A DNA stretch of 64,000 nt from assembly GCF_901709675.1 (NCBI RefSeq), contig NC_051093.1, positions 6,841,053-6,905,052 of the forward strand, read 5' to 3'. Positions 25,860 through 38,100 of the stretch are shown here, in pieces (positions within the stretch are counted from its first letter, which is position 1; every line of letters begins with the position of its first letter). The translations under genes and the position numbers were made by a program. The notes beneath the pieces were generated by a model. That model was not told where the DNA came from, did no database searches, and saw only the letters and a list, made by a program, of their open reading frames with translations. Source of the DNA: Syngnathus acus (Eukaryota > Chordata > Actinopteri > Syngnathiformes > Syngnathidae).

Positions 25860-26084
25860 GCTGAAGAAGCTTTGGGATGTGTTTTGCGTGGAATGTTTGG
25901 ATGGAGGCAGATGATGAGTGAACACCAGAGTGTATGGAAATCTGTGTTTTTATGTTCACACACGCGCCTGCCTCCTCTGTCTTCCAACCAATCGGGAGAC
26001 AGCTTGTCATGTGGGAGCGGATATTTGAAGACATACTGTACTGAAGATGCAGTCCCATTACATCCATTGGATAATGGAGTCCAA

Positions 26085-26155
26085 TTAACTCATTCACTGC
26101 CGACCCAGTTGATATCTTTGACGTCCATAACCGTCGATGGCACCGAATTTCGCAA
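26085..26155. repeat. short palindromic MITE, one end damaged
   Basis: Starts AACTCATTCACTGCCGACCC and runs through GACGTCCATAACCGTCGATGGCACC. The far end should read GAATGAGTT but is replaced. Same family as 29005-29073 and 42386-42455. Confidence 0.65.
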
Positions 26156-29004
26156 ACTTCTTATATAAGTATGTTTACATAACCTTTTGCGTAAATCAAA
26201 CTTTTTTTTTTTTTCAGTTGTGCTACTGCTGGGGTATAATCTTGAGACTGACTGAAAAAGTTCAATTAGTAAAATCAAAAATCTGTGCGATGCAACTCGA
26301 GTGTAAAAATGTGCCACTTGTTGCTATGATACCAGTGAGACCACTTTTGGTGGGAGCAATTGGCACGCGGGCGCATATGGAGGCTGTCAGTAATTTATCA
26401 TCAAGTTGATTGAAAAGTAATGTTAGCTACTAATTATGTAAATTACCACATTGGACTTTCATTTATATAATGGTCATAATTGCTGTGAAAATGAAGCAAT
26501 TTCAGTCGTGCGCATTTCAATCCATTTTGAGCTTGTATTGTTGTTAAAATTCTTTTCAGTCATGCTTTAGCAATTAATAATTTCTCGACAAAAAGTTTTA
26601 GTTTTGGGTAGCTTGACCTTTATCTCGCCTCAGCCACTCTGGGCTGTAGATAATCACGAGGATTAAACGTCTCCATATCTATCAAGCTCAGTGTCCCCAA
26701 TGCAACTGCACTGCTTTTATCATGCGCTTAAATTGAAAAGGTCATGTTGTCTCATCAACTCATAAATAATTTTTTTTAAGTTGAAATACTTTAGTTGTAA
26801 CCAAATTAAAATTATTTTACAGAATCTGCTTTGGTAACCTTGCCAACGCCGTGTTCCATCCGTCGATGTTCACAGCTTCGTAAAGTGGGCAATTAACGTC
26901 TGCACTCTTCGGTGCACGACGTAATGAAGTCTGGAGAGACACCGGTTCGACATCTTTGTTTGCGTACACTGGAAAAGTAGGACAAATAATGCTGCACTAT
27001 TTTCCTCTTAGGGCTTATTAGATCTTACAGATCCTAGACTAGCTAAACGCAGGTCTAAGTTGTGGCGTATGTGACAAATCATTATTGTCATCCTAAAAAT
27101 ATTACAATATCCAAATATTATATGCAACATACTAAAGATTATGGATGGTGAAGCTGCAACCTGAGTTTTTGCTCTTGCTCATTTTCTACCTGTACATAAT
27201 CTGTCTGTCATTTTAAAGTCCTGCTCGCAAATCCCACCAGAGCATGCACACCGATATGTTCTGCTCACTCACTAATCCAGCCTTTCACTCTGTCCCGTAG
27301 TGTATTCACACATAATGAAATGGCACATGCTTGTTGCTTACAAATTTGTTTGCAGTGCTCCTCTGGAGCAGGCTTTCTAATCGGGAACATCCAGTCCTGG
27401 TAACAAGACGTGTGTTCCTGCTGGCACAGTGTTTGCATCTCCTCTAATTACATCGTTCGATCGTGTTGTCCCTACTTGAAGAACCATTTATAGCATTAAA
27501 TGGGCTAAATCGGTACTTTTTTTCTCTCTCGCTCTAAACTAGGACTATTTGACAACATCACTTCAGGTTCATAGGGTTCAATGCTTTGTTTTTCTTGCCT
27601 AGCAAAGATAACCTCCATTTTTCGAGCGAAATAAATCAGCTTTTGCATTAAGTGCATTTTCATTTTCCTAAAAATGCCTTCCAGCTAAATAATTAGATTG
27701 GGATATTAATTGATTTTGCTGCGCAATTATGTGATGCGTTATGTCGTACCAAATCGCGCTCAGTCCAAATAGTCTGCGTTTGCTGATATGTTTATTCATT
27801 AGTATTCATGAGTCATGCCAGGGGTTTTGAGATAGCGTAGCATGTTGAAGCTCCACAAAACTGTAACCTTTCACTTCTGTTTCATGTGAAGAGTGAACGC
27901 AAATTCAGTCTGCATACAATTAGCATAAATAATCCTGTGGGCAAAAGATAGCAGGAAAGAAAAGAGAGTTTGACTTTTGATCCTGTTACATATATGGATG
28001 ATCTTTCACTCACTTATTTGGGCTTATCAGACTCACACAAATGAGCCAGAGAAATGTTATGAAGATGTGTGTGTTTGAATATTTAGATAATTGTAGTTGG
28101 ATGTTGAGGGCATTTTATCTTGCTTCACAGTATTCAGATGTCGGCAGGGCCGAAAAGATTTTTCAAATAATGCTCGCTAAGAGCGGTTTGACCTTAAGCG
28201 CTGTCAGAAGAGTCGTATGAATTTCATTTCTTCCTTCTTTTTTTTTTTTTTTTATGTAACCCTCTTGAAGTGAGGACCCTTGGTTTTCATGTCGCACTAA
28301 TAGTATACTGAGAAATGGAAAAATAACAGGATGCATTCACCAGTTAAATCCACCATTTTGTTTTAAATTGCATTTGGATATTATATATAATATATAATAT
28401 TTTGGACGGAATAACCTGATCTTCCATTCCAAGGCCCTCCAGGCGTTCACATTGATGTCTCCACTTGCAACTTAGAATCTGCAACAGTCTGAGTAATAAT
28501 AGTAAATATGAATTCCGTGAGCAAACTTTTAAAATTACTGTTCATTTGCATATTCAGTATTCTCTATGGATTTGAGGAAGTGTGGAAGGTGAATTTCTTT
28601 TAAGTGAATTATAAAATAACCTCTGGCGTTCACTAACCAAGGAGATATTTGAGTTGGCGTTCCAGAAAATTTTTCATGTCCATCATCCCCTCCAGACATT
28701 AATTGGACTCTTTACTTGATGAGCATTCAAATTGGTCCATTACAAGTACTGGAGTGCTTTTCAAATTATATCTCATTATTATTCCATCCAGAAAATGTGC
28801 AACAAAGACAAAAACATAAGGAATGGAATCTCGTACATTTTATTGAATGGGCTTTCAGTTTACCATGACAACGGTGTCTTAGAGACAAGCGCTCAACATG
28901 GCTAATACAAAGGCTTATCGAGTCAACTGCAATCTTTGTGTCCAGTTTGGACAATTGATTTGTTTCAGGTGAAGAAATCCATGTATCCGATTTTCAGGAC
29001 ATCC

Positions 29005-29073
29005 TTAACTCATTCACTGCCAACCCAGTAAATATCTTTAACGTCTATAACCGTCAATGGCACTGAATGAGTT
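29005..29073. mobile_element. 69-bp palindromic MITE
   Basis: TTAACTCATTCACTGCCAAC at one end is mirrored by GGCACTGAATGAGTT at the other, with AACGTCTATAACCGTCAATG between. It is non-coding and lies just downstream of the Ig-domain gene. Confidence 0.75.
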
Positions 29074-29212
29074 GATATTGACCCTCCATGTTCAGCGTAT
29101 AATAACTGTGAGCTCCAACTGCCTGAAGAAAAATATAGATATGAGACTCCTGTTTAAAAACAAGCCTGTAATATAAAACAAATTTCGAAAAATACAATTC
29201 TGGTGCATAAAT

Positions 29213-30521
29213 TCAAACTTTCACGATAAATGTCACTAAAATGGCCGGTAACAACATACAAATCCACTGATGTTCACCTTTGCTCCCAAATGAATTTTTT
29301 AAATCTGGAACCACCTTTTGAGTTGAAACATAACGTCTCAAATCGTTTATCCATAATCTGCAGTAATAAGTATGATTTCCGCTCTGTACTTCAATTGCGC
29401 TCGTAATATCATAGCACCCATATTTGTCCATAACTCCATTTGAGCTCGAGTTTAACTTCTGATCTCCTTCGAACCAATGGATGTCACCCTTGCTGTAAAC
29501 TCCGTTGAACTTGCACTTTGCCATTGAGTTATTAACAAAGTAATATTGATTTCCAAGGCAACCTGGAAGAGACACAGAACCATTAGAAGAATAAAAACAA
29601 AGGCAGCAAAGTAAAAAAAAAAACGAGCAAGCTCACCTTGTACAGTTATAAAAGTGGCACTGTATTTCGTTCCTAGTTTCGAGTGTAATTTACAGAGATA
29701 CTTTCCTTCGTGGATTGGCATGATGTCGACGATTGTCACAGAGAGTTTATGGGAGGATCCATCCGTTTCGTACCGACACATGGAGGTGTTGACCGTAGTA
29801 TTACAAATTGATATATTGTTTGGGTCATTCCAGCAGAATAATTTCACATCCTTCACATTCGACAGTTTGGCCGAGTTGGCCTCGCATGTCAGGGTTACGT
29901 TGTCCCTGCAGCCAACTGTCATGTTGGGGGTCGTCTCCATCACCACATCTGAGAATATGATAGAGGTCATCCAAATAATATTAGAGTTCAGATGAAAATC
30001 AGTGAAGTAATGCATTGCCGAATGTGATTATCTTGTGGCCCCTTTAGGTCAGATTAAAGAAACGTATAGCACTACTGCCCCCTGCAGTTTAATGCTTTTA
30101 TAGCACAGTATGCAAAGTGAAAGTAAGATCCGATCCACTTTTTAACAGTTTTAATTAAACCTTAGCACTACTGCCCCCTGCAGTTTAATGCGTTTATAGC
30201 ACAGTATTCAAAGTGAAATTAGAATCTGATCCAGTTTTTAACAGTTTTAATTAGATCTTAATTCATCAATTGGTTTAAGAGGGGGGGGGGGGGGGGACTT
30301 CAAGCAGGCTCATTTCACAAAATACATTAAGCTCAAATTTAATGCAGATAAATCACTCACCAGTAGTGGCAAATGCCATAGCGAGCCACATGGTGGAAAA
30401 GTTGAACACACATGTCAACACACCAGAGGAAAAAATGCTTCTTTTTACCTGCAATTGTATGAAAAAAATAAGCAGGATAAAAATCCGCAAGCTTCACACA
30501 GTTAGGATCTTTACTCACCAT
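29213..30521 (-). CDS. two-Ig-domain cell-surface protein, unassigned, 250 aa
   Basis: Four exons fit in phase: 30519-30521 (only the ATG, followed directly by donor GTGAGT), 30361-30448, 29637-29948 and 29213-29562; 753 nt, 250 aa. Residues 1-30 (GVLTCVFNFSTMWLAMAFATT) form a signal peptide. Exon 3 encodes one Ig domain (NVTLTCEA to HEGKYLCKLHSKLG); exon 4 encodes a second (SMAKCKFNG to HTYYCRLW) followed by WICMLLPAILVTFIVKV and the stop. Exons 2 and 3 end in phase 1, as usual for Ig-domain genes. There are many N-glycosylation sites (NMT, NVT, NIS, NTT, NTS, NSS, NHT). With a hydrophobic C-terminus and no cytoplasmic tail it is either GPI-anchored or a minimal membrane protein. It resembles B7-, CD48/CD58- or SLAM-like molecules in layout, but I cannot name an orthologue. 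It has no counterpart at this place in human 17q25. Confidence 0.75.
30068..30259 (-). repeat. 96-bp tandem duplication, each copy with a CTCF-like motif
   Basis: AGCACTACTGCCCCCTGCAG and the following about 76 bp recur with a period of 96 bp (30068 and 30164), with a few substitutions. Read on the minus strand, each copy holds CTGCAGGGGGCAGTAGT, a strong CTCF-type core. The pair lies in intron 2 of the Ig-domain gene, next to a 16-G run (30281-30296). Confidence 0.8.
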
Positions 30522-31182
30522 GTTTTCTGCACACACCGTGACTTTTGTTGTCCAGGTTTATCCACTTAATCTCAGCGAAGCCCGCGCGTGACTTCTCGTC
30601 AGTGTTGAATCCAAACTTGTATGGTATGATGCGTTTGTTTCAACATGTCCTGGAATGACAGTTAAGAGTGAAAGTCTCCTTCCCTGTTCAAACTTGTCCG
30701 AATTTATGTAATGCAGATACTCATGGACAATATTTTTGCTGTGAAAAAAATCCCATCAGTCAGTAGCATAGCTTTATGGTACCAGTATTATTTTTGCAGT
30801 AACATGTCAGTGGACAGGTAAAGTTTGCATTTAATGACGCTGGAAGAAGAAAAAGGTCAAAGAAAATTCGGGAGTATCTGAGGTGTTGGGAAATTGCCCA
30901 GTAGAACAGAAACATGTTCCCGAAGCAATTGAGATGCCCAAGTAGATTGTTAAAGCATGTGAACAAGGACAAAATAAAAAATTTGCAGTGACAACATGGC
31001 GTTCTTTTCAAGTAAAAGTGAAACTAAGGCACTTCTTTGAAATGTACTTGAATACAAAAGTGAAACTATATTAAATTGTTGCTTTCCGTTCATCAGAAAT
31101 ATAAAGGGGAACGACAGTTAACAAACTATTGCGTAAATATTCCGATTTGAATTGACACGACTGAAAGTTGCAATGTGTGGTT

Positions 31183-31201
31183 TGGCCAGTAGGTGGCAGG
31201 G
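31183..31201 (+). promoter_or_regulatory. CTCF-like motif, forward
   Basis: TGGCCAGTAGGTGGCAGGG fits the CTCF core. It lies about 0.9 kb upstream of the MGAT5B start codon. Confidence 0.5.
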
Positions 31202-31760
31202 ACAAACCGTTGTTCGCTACAGTCTCCGCAGGCGCTCTCCATGGTGCTGGATGCATACACGGCGCTGGCCCTAATTTTAGATGCTTCTTCCAGTATATTA
31301 TTTATTTATTTATTAATTATTATTATATAGTGATAACCATCCATCTGTCAGTCTGCCCGTCCATCCAACCATCTGATGCCTTGCTCAAGGGACCTTCACA
31401 GTTGTCTGGAAGCAAACCAGCATCTCTCCAACACCTAATTAACTTTTTTTTCCCCCTCCACAGCGGGACCCCACGCTTACTGTCGCCCCTAATTTGTAAT
31501 ATTATATACACTGCAGCATGAGTAATATAACACAGTCACGCGGCAAAGTTTGCTGATGAGCAATCGCGCTGGCATGACTACTTGGCTTTACGGCTCATTT
31601 TTAATTTAATTTTTTTTTCCCTCTGAATCATGTTGCTCTATTTCAAGGACACAACTGGAACAGCCCTGCATGTGCGCTGACCTAGTTGTCTCAAATTCCG
31701 CCTTGAATCAACAAATTATATTCGCTTTGTTGTCATGTTTGCTCTCCTTTTACAGTGTGA

Positions 31761-31777
31761 CTCGCTAGATGGCGCTA
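31761..31777 (+). promoter_or_regulatory. CTCF-like motif in the MGAT5B promoter region, forward
   Basis: CTCGCTAGATGGCGCTA matches CCASYAGRKGGCRSTA at nearly every informative position. It is 335 bp upstream of the MGAT5B ATG, at the edge of a GC-rich stretch (about 31780-32110) that is probably the promoter and 5'UTR. Mammalian GnT-IX is reported to be controlled by CTCF and NeuroD1 (from memory). Confidence 0.55.
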
Positions 31778-32049
31778 CAAGCCGGCTCCTGTGTTTTTCT
31801 TTCACGCCTGTCGTGTGGTGTTCATGCCCTCCGCAGACCGCTCTAAGTCCCGGAGCACACTGGATGCAAGGCTAATATTCACGCAGTGTACCGCGTGAGG
31901 TGGATCTAGCGTCACCCGGAGACACCGAGCAGAAGAAGAAGTTGCAGCCCGACCGGCGTGGTGTGGATCAGAGCAGAGAAGCGTGGAAGGAAGTTGTGTG
32001 TGTTTTTTTTTTAGGGACACTCTGGCTGCCACTTGCCCGATTTAAAGTC

Positions 32050-32115
32050 ATGCGTTCGAGTCCTGCGCTCCTCCGCACACACCGCACGGTGAATGGACAC
32101 GCGCGTGCACAATGA
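32050..32115 (+). other. upstream ORF (21 codons) overlapping the MGAT5B start
   Basis: ATG at 32050 opens a frame (MRSSPALLRTHRT...) that stops at TGA 32113-32115. That stop overlaps the main ATG (32112-32114) in an ATGATGA arrangement. If the leader includes 32050, ribosomes would have to leak past it or reinitiate, so it may dampen translation. Confidence 0.5.
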
Positions 32116-35100
32116 TGAGCAGCGACATTTCCATGATGACGAGGAGATGTCTTCTCACTTACAAACCGTTCAGGTAAGCAAAAAGCCAATGAGCTCATTA
32201 CGTGCAGCTGTTCCTTTTTTTAATTGTTGAAATTATGAGATGGGAAGAAATTATGAATTATATGACCAGTTATGGTTAGTCAAAGCTGCCAATTTGACTT
32301 ATTGATTGATTTTTTTTATGTTGTCTGCTCCAAGAATGATTGCTCGTCTTCAATAAATACTTCTGCTGTTACCAGTAAACATTAATATCAGTATTAGTAC
32401 TTAAGAGCATTTGTAAGAAAAAAAAAATCTAATTAGGAGCTCCTAAATCATCACAGGAGTTCAATGACTGTGTTTTTGTGGCCAGTGAATTCTGCCACAC
32501 ACAAAAAAAAAAAAAAAAAAAAGAGAACAGCTCACTCAGCACTTTGAATGAAAGATGCGAAATTACAAAAGTGGTTCACGTAGGTCCATCGGTGCAGTGT
32601 CAACATCTCACAGTGGACCTAATGTTTGACAGGAATCAAAATTCCCGACGCTTTTTTGTGTACGTTGTTTCTTCAGATGTGATGTTGACTTTGTTGCTGT
32701 CTTCTTCCCTTTAGGATTTTCGTGGCAGGGATTGGCTTCTTCAGTTTGTGCTTTCTAATGACTTCTCTCGGGGGCCAGTTCTCAGCCAAGCGACCCTCCG
32801 ATTCCCCTTTCACCACACGGGCAGAAGGTAGGCCTGCAGTTCTACGCAAGTGTCTAGAATGTCTGTAGTCAAGCAACTTCATGCTGAGCTCTGCATGACG
32901 CTGCTTCCTTGATTGCTGCATAGCAGGCTGGCAGACTCCTTTGCTTTGTTCATCAAGAAGCCATCAAGTTCGGTTTTTGATCCATGCTAAGAAATAGGCG
33001 ACGTGAGCCCAATCATTTTTAGTTCCAGAATGGAACTTGGTAGAAGAAAATCATGGAGGCAAGTTTGCCCAAGAAATTGTGTAACTCCAAGAATTGATTC
33101 GAAGAGCAATTTATTCATTTTGAGGAGCGGGTCAATTTCAGATGAATTTTCAAATTCACCTTTTTTGTCAAAATGAAAAGTGCCTCTACAAAGTTCTTTT
33201 TAGGATAATGCATGTTAATGTTTGAAAAAATAACATCATTAGAAATAAAGCAAATGCCACAAGGATTAAAAAAAAGACCCCGGCATAACCTGTTTTGACA
33301 ATATTGTCTGAACTTCAACAGAGCTTGCGAGATAGACCTTTTCTCCGTCTCCATGGATACTGATACAATCCGCATCGGCACAGTCATGGAGAAAATCTTC
33401 CCATTAGAGGCAATGCTGGGACCTCGCCTGCACTTTTCTCCACAAGTGTTTTTTTCCCCAAAACTAATTAAAAGTCAAAAAAGATTAATCTTGCCAAGCT
33501 ATTTATTATGCAGCGGCTCTTTTAACTTTTGTAGAAAATCTTCACAGGCATTGAATTGTGACTTCCAGGACCTTATTTAAATTTAAAGGTCTTGGTAAAT
33601 AATGAATTTTTTTTTCCTCATAACAAAATAGATTTATAGCGTTTTAGCGAAACAACCATTCATATCGTATACCGATATTACCGCAGAGGATTGAAATAGG
33701 AAGTTGTATGTAAATTACATTCATCACAAGACCACACTCTCGTGTATCCCACTGACAAGTTACTGTTGGCAATCTACCCGAACATTAAAATTGTTATTGA
33801 GAGAGCAAAGTGTTATCTTTCCAAGCACGTCAGTGTTTCCGCTTTGTGCCTGTGCATATAAATGGCCACAGCATGAGCCAATTGGGAGAATGGCTGCTAG
33901 CTTCCCCCCAACACTGTCTCACCTTTTATCTGTGTCGGGCATGTTGTTGACATTGTGTAGAGCTCATGTGGCTGATAGCCGCTGGCAGGAAAAAACCTGT
34001 GAGCGACGCCTCAATCTATCACAGTCCATTTGTCTTCTATTGACCAAATAATTGCTATAATTTATTTCGCTGTTATCACTTGTGATGGTATAGTTGACTT
34101 GGCCATCCTTTTTTTTTTTTTTTTTGGTTTCCAGATACCATTCATGAGTTTACATGGCTGGGTGAATAATTGGTGCAATGTTACTTTTAAGTCCAGTAAG
34201 CAAAGGGAAGCTCCAGTGATGTGCACTTAGTCCTCTTACATAAAAACAATTCAAAGGTTCTTGCTCATTAATGAAGCCCCATATGCAGAGTTGTGAAAGT
34301 GTGGGCTGTAAACGACAGCAGAGCTGTCTGATTAATTTAGCGCCCGCACGCTATCGTCAGGGGAAGGATTGTTTGGCCTTTAGCTCATTAAAATCAGCCT
34401 GACTGCATGCCGTGGAAGATCACTCTATGTACGGAAAACCCTCACGTGTGCTTCACGTGTCAACGTGTAAACATATTGATAAACATGTCTTAGTAGCGCC
34501 GCATATACTTCCAGTATCTATTCAACCTGCAGAGCTCTGACTCATTTAAAACAATTTCTAATAATATGGAAAAAAAGCTAGCAGACTAGTTTAAGCAATA
34601 GAACCAAAGCCGAACGTTTCGGGCATCATTTTAGACCACGGAAATAACAGCACAGTGAAGTTGATACTGGCAGCGTCGTGTTTTTTTTTTTTTCTCTCTA
34701 ATTCAAACTGGGGCCAAGGTTTAGACGGAGTAAATACGAACAGTTGTTGGCATGACGACTTTCAGACTTCTAAAAAGTACAAATTAAAACTAATTTGAAT
34801 TAAAAAATAAAAACAATAATAATGTCAGTGAAAGGCTTCGAGGACATCTGAAATGTATTTGAGGTTAACGAGAGACACTTAAAATAATGACACGTGCGTG
34901 CTGACTCCTATTTAACACGAGTTTGAATTTGATTGGTTAATCCTGAACACAGTCACGTTCCCAGTTTGCTGTTGTGCACTCTTGTTATTCCAGTTGTTTA
35001 TTTTTTACTTTGCCTTTTGAAAAAAAATGTGGTAAAAAAAAATCTATTGAGTTGCACAGTTCATAGGTCACAAAGGTGGAAAAAAATCTGAAATGATTTC

Positions 35101-38100
35101 TCATGCTTTTTTTTGTTTGCCATTTCACCAGTTGACCTTTTTTGCTCTATACCGTGCTTAGAAATCTCGTTTAGTTTGTAAGAGCGGGGATTGTCTCCCC
35201 TTTAAACCTTAACATGACTTCTTTTCAAAATGCATTGACGAATAGATCTCACATGAAGGCAAAATATTAGAAACACCTCACAGTATGTTACAGTTCGAAA
35301 GCCACCAAGCTTGCCGAGCTGTATCCCGTCCACTAATAAAACGAACGTATTTCTATTTCCTTTAATACGTCCCCATCAAAGTGCAAGCGACTAATGATGT
35401 GAAAAAGCAGAAGAGTGGCACCGGGATACATTTTCAACCAGAGTGGGAAGCATTAAAGACGTTTGATGTGAGCTATCTGAAAGGCTCCAGAGGTGTGCAG
35501 GTACTTTTGAAGACCACCTTCAGCATGTTCTTTTAACCTGAGGGTCTTAATGCAGCAAGACCCTGTGATACTTATCCAGGACACTAAAAGTATGTTAATG
35601 TGCCACTCTCAAACTTTTATTACTGGCGTACAAACCGAAGCTAATTTCTTTAGCAATAATATATTTCTAGGTTATTCAGGTTTTCTAGCAGCTCATTTAC
35701 ATATTACAAGATGTGATTAATCAACAATCATTTCCACCCAATAAATCAAAATTTTAACTATATATTAAATAAGTCTCCCGTTCCAAAACATGATTTATAC
35801 TGAATCAGCCATTTATCAATAAATCACATTTCTTCTGTCATTATTTTTCTTTGGCATGGATTGATGACTCCTATTAATCAAAACCAAAAAAATACAATGT
35901 ATTTCCAAGTATGTCTTTATTTTGTAACTGGATGATTTGAATATTTGTCATTTTGTAGTTTGATATCAAGCTATTTTTATACCTGGCTTAGCTATCGTCA
36001 TCATAGACCAAATCAAGCTTGACGACTCCAAACTGCACAAACCTAATCTGCATTCATTCTTCCTTAATTTCACACTGAAAACAATTTGTTGGTTCAAATT
36101 TACACAGAGTATCAATGTAAGTTGTGCCACTTGTTTAAATGGTCTCACGAGGATACCGGTGGGAAATTAACAACCTAATTGCAATGGTTTCTCTAAATTA
36201 GCTGCAGAACAAAAGAAATCCAAAAGCTGCACTTTGTGTGGCACAAAATCTATTTGATAGTTTCAGGTTTTCATCAATTAAATCCATTTAATCGTCAATA
36301 ACGGATGTCATTGCTGATTCTGACTCTCATACGTTTGTTTCAAGTGAAAGTGGGTCAGGAAATTCACGTCAAGTCCTGCTTGAGAAAATATTTGCAATCT
36401 TCGTCTGTGTATTTTGCATACATGCAAAAATTCTTTTTTGTTTTGCTATGGAAACAGGAAATACGCCTATGCAAAGGATCTTCATATTGTCCTGGTTTGG
36501 CACAATGTGAGCAGCGAGAGCATAAAAGAGAATGAAACCCCGTAATAACTCATATCCTCATTGTTTGCCGCGACACACTGCGCTGAAATGAGTTATATTT
36601 TAATAGCCTCGAGTTTTATCAGCCTAGCATTGTGTCTGGACTTTTTCTTTTTTTTTTATCTAACGAATCTTCCTCCGAGCACAAATTGACAATATGATTT
36701 TAATTCTGTCATGGAATCTAATAAAATGCAACCAAACAATAGTGCAGACTTATAACGGGAGACATCAGCGACTTTTGATCGAAGCTATTTAAATACTCGA
36801 GCTTGTTTCCATTTCCAAGCTGTCAGATAAAATAAGAAGGCGGAGTTGCACTGAGGTTCAGGGACAGTCATTCTCTGCTCTGATAGCTTTTCCATCCGGC
36901 ACTGCCAGATCTCAATCAGCCTCCTCTGTAATGAATCTTTAAATTAGGAGTGAAAGCACAGGACGAGCTTTAGATTGTGTGTGTTCGGATGGTAACCTGA
37001 TGAGATGGAGACTGGGAGAGGTATGGTGAAGAATAATGTTGAATACACTTTTGTATGAAACCGTGAAAAATAAATTGGCTTACTTTTGCGTGTAATTCCA
37101 ATGTTGACCACAAGATGGTGGTCGTTTTACGCTGTGAGAATTTCAAAGAATGAGTGAAGACGGGATTTTGTTTTAATTCAGTGTCAAATTATAATCCTGT
37201 TTTTTATGCCTACAGAAAGTGACGAACGTAGGTTAATTTTATATACTGTATTTTCCGCGCTATAAGGCCCACCTAAAAACCTCCAATTTGATCAAAAGCC
37301 GACAGTGCCCCTTATAATCAGGTGCGCCTTATATATGGACCAATATTGAGCCAATACAGCAGGCGTGTCCAAAGTCCGGCCCGCAGGGCAAATGTATATA
37401 TCTTATATATGGACAAAGTTTTAAAATGGGTGCGCCTTATAATCCGGTGCGCCTTATATATGGACAAAGTTTTAAAATGGGCCATTCATTGAAGGTGCGC
37501 CTTATAATCCGGTGCGCCTTATAATGCGGAAAATACGGTATTGTATATTGTAAGATGTAGGGGAAAAAAATGGACATTTGTTAGCTGTAAACACCGAGGC
37601 AGCTTGGCATAACAGAACATTTACAACTTGTATGATTATATTTGGCAGGAGGTCAGAATGTTGTGGCTGGTTGGTGTTGATGGCATATTTCCAGATTTTG
37701 CATACATCTCGGTTACCTTGGCAGCAGGCTGATCCGAGAACACACAGCAAGCCGCAGCGGTTTAATACGGGAACTCCTTTAATATTAATGGTGCTGTGGC
37801 ACTGCCGCAAAGTCGTTAGATAAGATCAGCTACTGCTATTTAAAGTCTTTATTAACTGGCAGATGGCCAATCATACGCCGGCGATGCTACAAAAATCCAA
37901 ACTGTTTTGAGTAAAGGAACACAATGTTTCCCAGGAGGCAAAAAAGGAACGAATGAACGGTGATCTAATGAACACTTGATTGCAACCATAAGGGTCTAAA
38001 AGAACGGTAGAAAGGGTGTTTGGTTTCAGTAATGGTGATTTATGAGAAGTATTACTGTGAAGAATTGTGAGTTCTCCTTCCCAGACTTTAGCCCAGAGGC

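Larger units (their letters stand above)
25860..29212. other. intergenic DNA upstream of the Ras-dva-like gene
   Basis: More than 3 kb without a recognisable gene. It contains two members of a palindromic short repeat (26085-26155 and 29005-29073), a T-run near 28240 and AT-rich segments with TAATT/ATTA motifs (for example 27690-27720). It should include the promoter of the leftward GTPase gene. No RNA gene was found. Confidence 0.5.

Noticed and set aside
29452-30015. Start of the Ig protein at the Met upstream of exon 3 (MHYFTDFHL...)
   Set aside because: That stretch is intron: a good acceptor lies at 29949, and two upstream exons give a proper signal peptide in phase.
31900-32115. 71-codon frame upstream of MGAT5B
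   Set aside because: Its first codon is GTG; only the ATG at 32050 could be used, so it was reduced to a 21-codon uORF.
36855-36885. REST/NRSE-like TTCAGGGACAG in MGAT5B intron 2
   Set aside because: The half-sites are fused and the ACC part is missing; the match is too weak despite the attractive brain link.
37080-37130. CTCF-like CCACAAGATGGTGG
   Set aside because: It departs from the core at several informative bases.
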